33,826 nucleotides of DNA from Marisediminitalea alba. Its GTDB lineage: Bacteria; Pseudomonadota; Gammaproteobacteria; Enterobacterales; Alteromonadaceae. The notes under the pieces were generated by a model. The model saw only the letters and a program-made list of their open reading frames with translations. It was not told the origin of the DNA and did no database searches. Below are positions 1 through 6,442 of the stretch, in pieces. Both the position numbers and the translations under genes were made by a program. Position 1 is the stretch's first letter; every line of letters starts with the position of its first letter. The stretch covers positions 1-33,826 of the forward strand of contig NZ_PVNP01000161.1 in NCBI RefSeq assembly GCF_002993365.1. The letters run 5' to 3'.

Positions 1-2
1 AA

Positions 3-737
3 ATGAACGATCTACTCATCCAACAATTACAGCAACTGCGCATGACAGGGATTGCGGATATGTTAAAACAGCAACGCGCTCAACCCAACACCTACTGTGA
101 ATTAGCCTTCGAGGAACGGTTGTCCCTGCTGGTTGACCATGAAATGAACCAAAGACGGACAAACCGCATCAACCGACTTCGTAAACAGGCACGACTCAGG
201 TTAAATGCAACACCGGAAGAACTGTCATACGACAATGGCCGCGGATTACAAAAGCCAAGAATGGCCGATTTATTAAATGGCGGATATCTTAGTCATCATC
301 AGAATATCATTGTTACCGGAGCCACAGGTGGCGGTAAAACCTATGTAGCTTGTGCGCTTGGTGAACAAGCGTGTCGCCAGGGAATACGTGTTGGTTACTG
401 GCGATTACCACGATTAAACGAGCACTTACACATCGGCCACGCTGATGGCAGTTACACCAAGCAGCTAGCAACGATAGCGAAACAACAGCTACTGATCCTG
501 GATGACTGGGGACTGGAAAAACTCACCGTCAAACAGGCAACAGACTTACTGGAGGTGGTAGAAGACAGGCACGGCGTAAGTAGCACCATCATCTGTAGTC
601 AGCTACCTGTAGAGCAATGGCATTCAATGATAAGTAACGGCACGGTTGCCGATGCGCTACTAGATCGCCTCATCCACAATGCTCACCGGATAACCCTCAC
701 TGGGGAGTCAATGAGAAAGCAACAAACCATGAGGTAA
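3..737 (+). CDS. istB: IS21-family transposition helper ATPase IstB
   Basis: A 244-residue AAA+ ATPase of the IstB/DnaC-like family, the helper that assists the IstA DDE transposase in target selection and strand transfer. The Walker A motif GATGGGKT is near residues 106-113 and a Walker B-like LLILDDWG is near 160-167, followed by a sensor stretch around TIICSQLP. The N-terminal helical region with many Q, R and L residues is typical of IstB. Length fits the family (about 240-260 aa). The start is only 3 bases from the window edge; the MNDLLIQQLQQLRMTG opening matches normal IstB starts, so the gene is probably complete. IstA should lie just upstream, outside the window. Confidence 0.93.
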   Translation: MNDLLIQQLQQLRMTGIADMLKQQRAQPNTYCELAFEERLSLLVDHEMNQRRTNRINRLRKQARLRLNATPEELSYDNGRGLQKPRMADLLNGGYLSHHQNIIVTGATGGGKTYVACALGEQACRQGIRVGYWRLPRLNEHLHIGHADGSYTKQLATIAKQQLLILDDWGLEKLTVKQATDLLEVVEDRHGVSSTIICSQLPVEQWHSMISNGTVADALLDRLIHNAHRITLTGESMRKQQTMR

Positions 738-771
738 ATACCTGTGGCAGACTGCGGTCTGCCACAACTAC

Positions 772-864
772 TGATCGGGCAAGCCATAATACCAGTGATC
801 GGGTGTATCAGAATTGGGGTGATCGAGAGGCCGGAATTAGTGATCGGGAAATGCCTAATACGCA
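772..864. repeat. IS21 right-end transposase-binding repeat array
   Basis: TGATCGGG occurs at 772, 796 and 841, and TGATCGAG at 820. Spacings are 24, 24 and 21 bases, close to two helical turns, which puts the sites on one face of the DNA. Multiple terminal repeats are known for IS21-family ends. The outermost copy sits in TGATCGGGAAATGCC, followed by the probable CGCA terminus at 861-864. Confidence 0.75.
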
Positions 865-1309
865 GTTGGTCGTCTTTGTTCTTGATAATTATAGCGGATA
901 GCTGCGCCGCAATCTCCTTTGAGAATGCATTTTCTGAACTAAATGCCTTATCACTTAGTGATATTTCGCCAAGTGCATTAAAACCAACACTGATATGATT
1001 TAGTGATGCTGGGGAGCGTATTACCGCTGTATCAATCCAGCAGTGAACTGCGATAAAGTTTAAGTACAGATAGCTAGAATAGTTGTCACTTATCTTATAA
1101 AACTTTTCATCTTTACCGAGGTTTATTACGCGATGCTGATTTACTAAGTAGCCATTGCTATCTCTTAGTGAAATCCTTTGCCCATGAAAGGTTTCTATCT
1201 CTGTAGGGAAAGGTTCATAGTCACCATTCAATTTCTCAACAACATCATAGATGTCTTGATATACGTCGAGTTGGTTAGGATTTAAATATTTGGTTTGTGC
1301 ATGTCCCAT
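865..1309 (-). pseudogene. Recombinase-partner gene truncated by IS21 insertion
   Basis: The reading frame starts at the ATG at 1309, directly after the TAA stop of the recombinase gene (TAAATG), so the two are probably translationally coupled. About 148 residues are original, ending near KNKDDQL. Beyond 864 the frame continues into the IS21 end (RIRHFPITNSG, antisense of the TGATCGGG repeats) and is not native protein. The visible part has no motif I recognise and looks soluble, with mixed charge and no membrane segment. The partner is therefore the N-terminal piece of a longer protein whose remainder was displaced beyond the IS or lost. A recombinase accessory protein such as one of the gamma-mobile-trio proteins is possible, but this rests on context only. 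Confidence 0.6.
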
Positions 1310-2542
1310 TTAATCTACTTCTTTTCCTGCAAGATAGGCTCGGATTCGTTTTTGGAGAATGGCGTTGGTATAGCGTTTGGGCATTAAACTAGTAGATGAC
1401 CAACCACCCCAAGTAGTGAGTGTATCCTGCATATCGCCAGCTTTAATCATCGGAGAATTCGCCCCTTCATAATTCTTATCGATACCATCTCTGAGCTGGC
1501 CGCCCCTTGTCACTCGAAACTGATGTGGGTGTATGACTTGCTTCAAGCTAGGCGTTTTACGATATAGACTATTAATCACGTACATTAGACCTTTCGTTGT
1601 CATTGGACCGCCATCTTGGTCACTGATGAATAGATATTGTGTCAGCGAACCATTGTAGGATTTTCGTAGCAATGGTCTATCTTCCTCGATGTACTGTATT
1701 AGGAGCGAAGCAAGACCCTGTGAGATCGGCAACTCTCTCCCTCGCGTTTTATGTGATGCTCCGTCTTTCCGCCCCCTGAAATGATTGGTATTCCGATTTT
1801 CTTGTTGAATAACAATCGTGGGGTTGGTTGTAAGCTTAAGGTCATTATCATTATTGCGAATCAATATCAGCTCTGAGGCGCGACATCCTAGCTCACATAA
1901 CAACATCACCAAACAAGCGTTGCGGCGTTGCAATGATTTTCTAAAGGGATTTATTTCGTTAATAAAATTATCATCAGAAGGGCGAACAATATCTCGGATA
2001 ATATTAATCTGTTCGACTTCAAGTGGTTTGGTTTGTTTTGTTTGATTCTCGACTTCTGCCGCACTGAATCGCTTTTTTGCTAGGTGGGCATTGATTCTGG
2101 ATACCGTTCGACTTAGCGCGTCGGCCGTATCTGAAACTACTATTTTTTCGATGTAGCGACTGTAATGGTATTGCAAAAACAGCATTATTGAATCGATGCG
2201 CCTATTGAACGTGCTCGCACTAACTTGTACCCCGTCTTCAACATCATAATCGAAGTTGATCAGTAGAAATGAAGCGAGGTCGTTCGTTTGACGTCTTGTC
2301 ATGATATTGAGCTTCGCCGCATCTTCAAAAAACAAAGGATAGTGCCTATCTACATACTCATAGAATATGCACAAATCATGTAGACGATTTTTTGCTGTGT
2401 TGTATTTCTGGGACAACCAAAGGTTCCATCCCCATAATGCAGCCGATGGTTCAGGAAGTTGACAGTTTCGCATATTCACCAGAAGAGGCAAAAGCTGATT
2501 GCTATACTGAGGATGTGGAATAGATCTAACACGATAATTCAT
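1310..2542 (-). CDS. Tyrosine recombinase / integrase of a mobile island
   Basis: A site-specific recombinase of the DNA breaking-rejoining (tyrosine recombinase) family. The open frame extends to 2617 (435 codons). In that numbering the catalytic residues are R246 in GCRASEL, K290 in the beta-hairpin before TRGRELPI, H365 and R368 in HPHQFR, W403/W406 in place of the third conserved His, and nucleophile Y416 in MPKRYT. The N-terminal half should be the core-binding domain. The ATG at 2617 lies beside a hairpin that looks like the nrdA terminator, so I prefer one of the paired ATG codons at 2545/2542 (MMNYRV). The gene follows nrdA on the same strand and is coupled by TAAATG to a second gene. 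It appears more AT-rich than the neighbouring core genes, consistent with transfer. It resembles recombinases that head genomic islands, possibly GmtY, but the subfamily is not certain. Confidence 0.85.
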   Translation of the reverse strand: MNYRVRSIPHPQYSNQLLPLLVNMRNCQLPEPSAALWGWNLWLSQKYNTAKNRLHDLCIFYEYVDRHYPLFFEDAAKLNIMTRRQTNDLASFLLINFDYDVEDGVQVSASTFNRRIDSIMLFLQYHYSRYIEKIVVSDTADALSRTVSRINAHLAKKRFSAAEVENQTKQTKPLEVEQINIIRDIVRPSDDNFINEINPFRKSLQRRNACLVMLLCELGCRASELILIRNNDNDLKLTTNPTIVIQQENRNTNHFRGRKDGASHKTRGRELPISQGLASLLIQYIEEDRPLLRKSYNGSLTQYLFISDQDGGPMTTKGLMYVINSLYRKTPSLKQVIHPHQFRVTRGGQLRDGIDKNYEGANSPMIKAGDMQDTLTTWGGWSSTSLMPKRYTNAILQKRIRAYLAGKEVD

Positions 2543-2586
2543 CATAGTGTTACAAATTAAACACGAGAAATATATCTTGTCAATGT

Positions 2587-2614
2587 AAAAAAGAAAAGGG
2601 TTATGCACCCTTTT
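2587..2614 (-). terminator. Rho-independent terminator downstream of nrdA
   Basis: On the minus strand, a 7-bp stem AAAAGGG/CCCTTTT (2608-2614 and 2594-2600) with a 7-nt loop is followed by CTTTTTT. It lies about 75 bases after the nrdA stop and overlaps the first codons of the longest recombinase frame, which argues for a later recombinase start. Confidence 0.65.
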
Positions 2615-2688
2615 CAATTAACCTATTGATCCAAATGAATAATAATGTTTTTATCCACAAAAATGTTACATTCGAAAAAAGTGAGTCC

Positions 2689-5010
2689 TCATATTTTACA
2701 AGCACCGCCGGCGCAATCGTCGTCTTCTTCAATCACGACTTCCTGAGCGGCAGGTTTCGCTGCTGCGGCGCTGGTTGTTCCAACCGGCGCATCGGCAGCA
2801 CCATCACGGGTGTTATGGTAATACAGCGTTTTCACGCCCAGTTTGTATGCGGTCAGCAGGTCTTTCAGCAATAAACGCATAGGCACCTTGCTGTTCTCAT
2901 ACATAGACGGGTTATAGCTGGTATTGGCAGAAATCGTCTGGTCGACAAACTTCTGCATGATACCGCATAACTGCAGGTAACCATCGTTAGAGGGGATATC
3001 CCACAACAGTTCGTACTGGTCTTTCAAACGCTCATATTCCGGTACAACCTGCTTAAGAACGCCGTCTTTACTGGACTTAACGCTGATATGGCCACGCGGT
3101 GGCTCAATGCCATTGGTGGCGTTGGAGATCTGCGATGAAGTTTCTGATGGCATCAGTGCCGACAGGGTAGAGTTACGTAAGCCGTGTTCTACGATGTCTT
3201 TACGCAGGCCTTCCCAGTCTAAATGCAGCGGTTCGTTGCAAACTGAATCCAAATCCTTTTTATAGGTATCGATTGGCAGTACACCCTGAGAATACGTGGT
3301 TTCGTTAAACTTAGGACATGCGCCTTTTTCTTTAGCCAGGTTGTTTGATGCCTTAAGCAGGTGATACTGCATGGCTTCAAAGGTTTTATGTACCAGACTG
3401 TTAGCGCTGAAGTCTGAGTACTTCACGCCGTTCTTCGCCAGATAGTAGGCAAAGTTAATTACACCAATACCCAGCGTACGACGACCCATAGTGGCGTTGT
3501 AAGCAGCAGGTACCGGATAATCCTGATAATCCAGCAGACTGTCGAGTGCGCGAACCGCCAGGTCTGACAGTTCCTCAAACTCATCCAGAGACTTAATGGC
3601 GCCTAAGTTAAAGGCCGACAGCGTACATAACGCAATTTCACCGTTTTCGTCGTTAACGTGCTCCAACGGCTTGGTTGGCAGCGCGATTTCCAGGCACAGG
3701 TTACTCTGACGAACCGGCGCAACTTTCGGATCGAACGGGCTATGCGTATTACAGTGATCCACGTTCTGCAGATAAATACGGCCAGTGCTGGCTCGTTCCT
3801 GCATAAACAAGCCAAACAGTTCCATGGCTTTAATACGTTTTTTGCGGATTGACTCATCCTGTTCGTACTTAACGTACAGCTCTTCAAACTTAGGCTGGTC
3901 GGCAAAGAACGCATCGTACAGACCAGGTACATCCGATGGGCTGAACAGCGTGATGTAGTCATCTTTCATCATGCGCTGGTACATCAGCTTGTTAAACTGA
4001 ACGCCGTAGTCGAGGTGACGTACACGGTTTTCTTCTACACCACGGTTATTTTTGAGTACCAGCAGTGATTCAACTTCCATGTGCCACAATGGATAAAACA
4101 GCGTTGCTGCACCACCACGAACACCACCCTGAGAGCAGCTCTTAACCGCCGTCTGGAAGTACTTATAAAAAGGAATACAGCCCGTGTGGAAAGCTTCACC
4201 GCCGCGAATGGGGCTGCCCAGTGCACGGATACGGCCAGCATTGACACCGATACCGGCACGTTGGCTGACGTACTTAACAATAGCACTGGCGGTGGCATTA
4301 ATTGAGTCGAGGCTGTCGCCGGTTTCAATTAATACACAAGAGCTGAACTGACGGGTAGGGGTACGTACGCCCGACATAATCGGGGTAGGCAGCGACAGTT
4401 TAAACGTCGACGTTGCATCGTAAAAACGGCGAACATATTGCAAACGGGTTTCTTTTGGGTAGTTGGCAAACAAACAGGCCGCTACCAGAATATACAGGAA
4501 CTGAGCGCTTTCGTAGATCTCACCGGTTACCCGGTTCTGAACCAGATATTTACCTTCCAGCTGTTTAACGGCCGCATAGCTGAAGTTCATGTCACGCCAG
4601 TGATCGATATAACTATCCATCTCGGCAAATTCTTCTGGCGTGTAGTCTTCTAACAAGTGAGTATCATACTTACCCATGTCGACCATACGAGCCACATGAT
4701 TAAACAACTTCGGTGGCTCAAATTCACCAAACGCCTTTTTACGTAGGTGGAAAATCGCCAGACGAGCTGCAAGGTACTGGTAATCCGGTGCTTCAGTTGA
4801 AATCAGATCTGCTGCTGATTTAATGAGGGTTTCATGGATCTCGGCGGTTTTGATACCGTCGTAAAACTGAATGTGGGCTTTTATTTCTACCTGTGACACT
4901 GAGACATTGTTCAGCCCCTTTGCTGCCCAGGTAATAACTTTGTGAATTTTCTCCAGATCAATGGGCTCTTTTTCACCATTGCGTTTGGTGACAGATAAAT
5001 TGTTATTCAT
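2689..5010 (-). CDS. nrdA: Class Ia ribonucleotide reductase, alpha subunit
   Basis: Cytoplasmic R1 subunit that reduces ribonucleoside diphosphates to deoxyribonucleotides together with the radical-generating NrdB subunit. The 773-residue protein begins with an ATP-cone (VTKRNGEKEPIDLEKIH), the allosteric activity site. Catalytic residues keep E. coli numbering: C225 (QFSSCV), N437/C439/E441 (SNLCLE) and C462 (ALCTLSAFNLG). The radical-transfer tyrosine pair is in TLYYHNTRDG near the C terminus, and the redox-shuttle cysteines are in the terminal CAGGACKI. The protein is complete. No strong Shine-Dalgarno precedes the ATG. The upstream region carries two NrdR boxes. nrdB, usually next to nrdA, is absent; a recombinase gene follows instead. 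Confidence 0.98.
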   Translation of the reverse strand: MNNNLSVTKRNGEKEPIDLEKIHKVITWAAKGLNNVSVSQVEIKAHIQFYDGIKTAEIHETLIKSAADLISTEAPDYQYLAARLAIFHLRKKAFGEFEPPKLFNHVARMVDMGKYDTHLLEDYTPEEFAEMDSYIDHWRDMNFSYAAVKQLEGKYLVQNRVTGEIYESAQFLYILVAACLFANYPKETRLQYVRRFYDATSTFKLSLPTPIMSGVRTPTRQFSSCVLIETGDSLDSINATASAIVKYVSQRAGIGVNAGRIRALGSPIRGGEAFHTGCIPFYKYFQTAVKSCSQGGVRGGAATLFYPLWHMEVESLLVLKNNRGVEENRVRHLDYGVQFNKLMYQRMMKDDYITLFSPSDVPGLYDAFFADQPKFEELYVKYEQDESIRKKRIKAMELFGLFMQERASTGRIYLQNVDHCNTHSPFDPKVAPVRQSNLCLEIALPTKPLEHVNDENGEIALCTLSAFNLGAIKSLDEFEELSDLAVRALDSLLDYQDYPVPAAYNATMGRRTLGIGVINFAYYLAKNGVKYSDFSANSLVHKTFEAMQYHLLKASNNLAKEKGACPKFNETTYSQGVLPIDTYKKDLDSVCNEPLHLDWEGLRKDIVEHGLRNSTLSALMPSETSSQISNATNGIEPPRGHISVKSSKDGVLKQVVPEYERLKDQYELLWDIPSNDGYLQLCGIMQKFVDQTISANTSYNPSMYENSKVPMRLLLKDLLTAYKLGVKTLYYHNTRDGAADAPVGTTSAAAAKPAAQEVVIEEDDDCAGGACKI

Positions 5011-5377
5011 TTTAGTGGCCGTTTGTCAGTTAGCGCTATTCGCGGGGCAAGTTTGCACTGCCCGATTTGTTTTAAATTATTAATTTCGAAGGGATCCATC
5101 GGCGATCGCTTCGATCCGTGAATGTTTAATCCGCCTGAGAAATACCTGCATCAGCCGGTTTTTTAAACAAGACTGCTATCGGATAACCACAAGATAGTGA
5201 GGTTTTGACTTTAATGCAACCCAATATCTGGTGCTTAATTCATCGATCAAAACAAGGCCGGTAAAAGGTTAGTATTGACTAACCTTTTAGGTTTGAACAA
5301 AGCAAGATTTGAATGAATGCAAGCACTTTAGATTTTTTTTGCGATCGCTTAAAACAATTTATTCCGAATATTTAATT
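5011..5377 (-). other. Long nrdA leader region with a strong hairpin
   Basis: About 360 bases lie between the predicted nrdA promoter and its ATG and contain no credible gene. A perfect 10-bp inverted repeat AAAAGGTTAG/CTAACCTTTT (5263-5272 and 5279-5288, loop TATTGA) would fold in the leader RNA. It has no long U-tract on the minus strand, so it is not a clear terminator. Two GCGATCGC palindromes occur at 5102-5109 and 5341-5348. Function unknown. Confidence 0.55.
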
Positions 5378-5406
5378 TTTATAAATATGCGATATATAGT
5401 GTCCAA
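5378..5406 (-). promoter_or_regulatory. Predicted sigma70 promoter of nrdA
   Basis: On the minus strand, TTGGAC (5401-5406) and TATAAA (5378-5383) are separated by 17 bases. The -35 and spacer overlap the inner NrdR box, which fits repression of nrdA by NrdR when dNTPs are sufficient. Transcription would start near 5371 and give a leader of about 360 nt. Confidence 0.6.
5387..5402. promoter_or_regulatory. NrdR box (proximal)
   Basis: The 16-mer ATGCGATATATAGTGT fits the NrdR palindrome (acaCwAtATaTwGtgt) in its core. Its centre is 32 bases, about three helical turns, from the second box, the usual paired geometry for NrdR. It overlaps the predicted nrdA promoter. Confidence 0.75.
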
Positions 5407-5418
5407 CTAAAAACATGG

Positions 5419-5434
5419 ACACTATATATTGTGT
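5419..5434. promoter_or_regulatory. NrdR box (distal)
   Basis: The 16-mer ACACTATATATTGTGT is an essentially perfect NrdR-box palindrome. It ends 4 bases before the ubiG stop codon at 5439, so the nrdA control region abuts the upstream gene. NrdR is the Zn/ATP-cone repressor of ribonucleotide reductase genes in many bacteria. Confidence 0.85.
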
Positions 5435-5438
5435 TTCG

Positions 5439-6152
5439 TCAAGATTTTTCACATTGCAAAATGTAGTTGACGTCAACATTCCGATCCGATAGTACGAACG
5501 CCTGATTAAAGGGATCAAAATGCAAACCAGTGGCAGATCGGGTAAACAGACCGGCCTGATCGGCAATTTTTATCAGCTCAGACGGTTTGAGAAAGCGTTG
5601 ATACTGGTGCGTACCCTTAGGTACCCACTGTAATACGTACTCAGCTGCCACAATGCCCATCAGATAAGCTTTAAGATTGCGGTTTAAGGTGGAAAAAAAC
5701 ACCTTGCCGCCAGGCTTAACCAATTTGGCACAGGCACTGATCACCGAAGCCGGGTCGGGCACATGCTCAAGCATCTCCATACAGGTTACTACGTCGAAAG
5801 ATTCAGGCTGTTCGGCTGCCAGGGTTTCCACACTCACGCAGCGATAATCGACTTTAACACCTGTTTCCAGACTGTGTAGCTGAGCAATTTCCAGTGAGGC
5901 ACTGGCCATGTCGATACCGGTAACCTCGGCCCCTCGTGCTGCCAGTGACTCAGCGAGAATGCCGCCGCCACAGCCTACATCGAGGATCCGCTTGCCAAAT
6001 AGGCCTTCGCACTTTTCTTCTATAAAGGAAAGGCGTAATGGGTTGATGGCATGTAAAGGTTTAAACTGGCCTTGTGGGTCCCACCAGTGGGCAGCGATTT
6101 CAGAAAACTTGTCGATTTCCGTTTGATCTACATTTTGCTGTGTTTCTGTCAT
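5439..6152 (-). CDS. ubiG: Bifunctional ubiquinone O-methyltransferase UbiG
   Basis: S-adenosylmethionine-dependent methyltransferase performing both O-methylation steps in ubiquinone synthesis (2-polyprenyl-6-hydroxyphenol and 3-demethylubiquinol). The 237-residue length is typical. SAM motif I is [16 protein letters not shown] near residues 58-73, followed by the acidic GIDMA end of strand 2 and by [14 protein letters not shown], diagnostic of UbiG. The early [19 protein letters not shown] motif is also characteristic. The gene lies upstream of nrdA on the same strand with no visible terminator between them, so read-through into nrdA is possible. It is divergent from gyrA across a 290-base gap. 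Confidence 0.97.
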   Translation of the reverse strand: MTETQQNVDQTEIDKFSEIAAHWWDPQGQFKPLHAINPLRLSFIEEKCEGLFGKRILDVGCGGGILAESLAARGAEVTGIDMASASLEIAQLHSLETGVKVDYRCVSVETLAAEQPESFDVVTCMEMLEHVPDPASVISACAKLVKPGGKVFFSTLNRNLKAYLMGIVAAEYVLQWVPKGTHQYQRFLKPSELIKIADQAGLFTRSATGLHFDPFNQAFVLSDRNVDVNYILQCEKS

Positions 6153-6442
6153 GAGCGTGAGTTTTCATCTTACCTGAAGTTAAAAATCCGCTTTACATTA
6201 CCGTAAATCGGCAATCTGCACATGGCTTATTTGCAGCTGGGTTTTGCAATCGCGCAAAAAATAAACGCTTAGGAGATAACTGAAGGTAAGGATGCATTAA
6301 TCACTACATAAATGCTGATATGGGTGATAAACTCATTGGTTAATTAGAAGACCCCCAATGCGTGATCCAAGGGGATCCGGACGCAGGATCGTCAGGTATC
6401 TGCAGGATTGCGACAAACTTATAATAAGGGACCAAGCAGTTT
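6153..6442. other. Divergent ubiG/gyrA intergenic region
   Basis: This 290-base gap must hold promoters for both genes. A perfect TATAAT lies at 6420-6425, only 17 bases before the gyrA ATG, with no good -35 at the usual spacing; its AATAAGGGA tail is more likely the gyrA ribosome-binding region. I see no RNA gene or other conserved element here. Confidence 0.4.

Larger units (their letters stand above)
1..864 (+). mobile_element. IS21-family insertion sequence, right part only
   Basis: The segment contains a complete istB-type helper gene followed by a terminal region with four copies of TGATCGGG/TGATCGAG starting at 772, 796, 820 and 841. IS21-family elements carry istA then istB and have multiple repeated transposase-binding sites inside their ends, so this is the right end; istA and the left end lie before position 1. 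The element probably ends near 864 (CGCA), because the reverse-strand reading of an older gene breaks there and IS21-family ends normally finish in CA. The exact junction is inferred. Confidence 0.8.

Noticed and set aside
683..864. C-terminal part of the minus-strand frame starting at 1309
   Set aside because: It is read from the IS21 end and the antisense of istB, so it is not native protein.
2651..2659. Perfect DnaA box TTATCCACA between nrdA and the recombinase
   Set aside because: A single 9-mer on the far side of nrdA from its promoter, without clustered sites; chance is enough to explain it.
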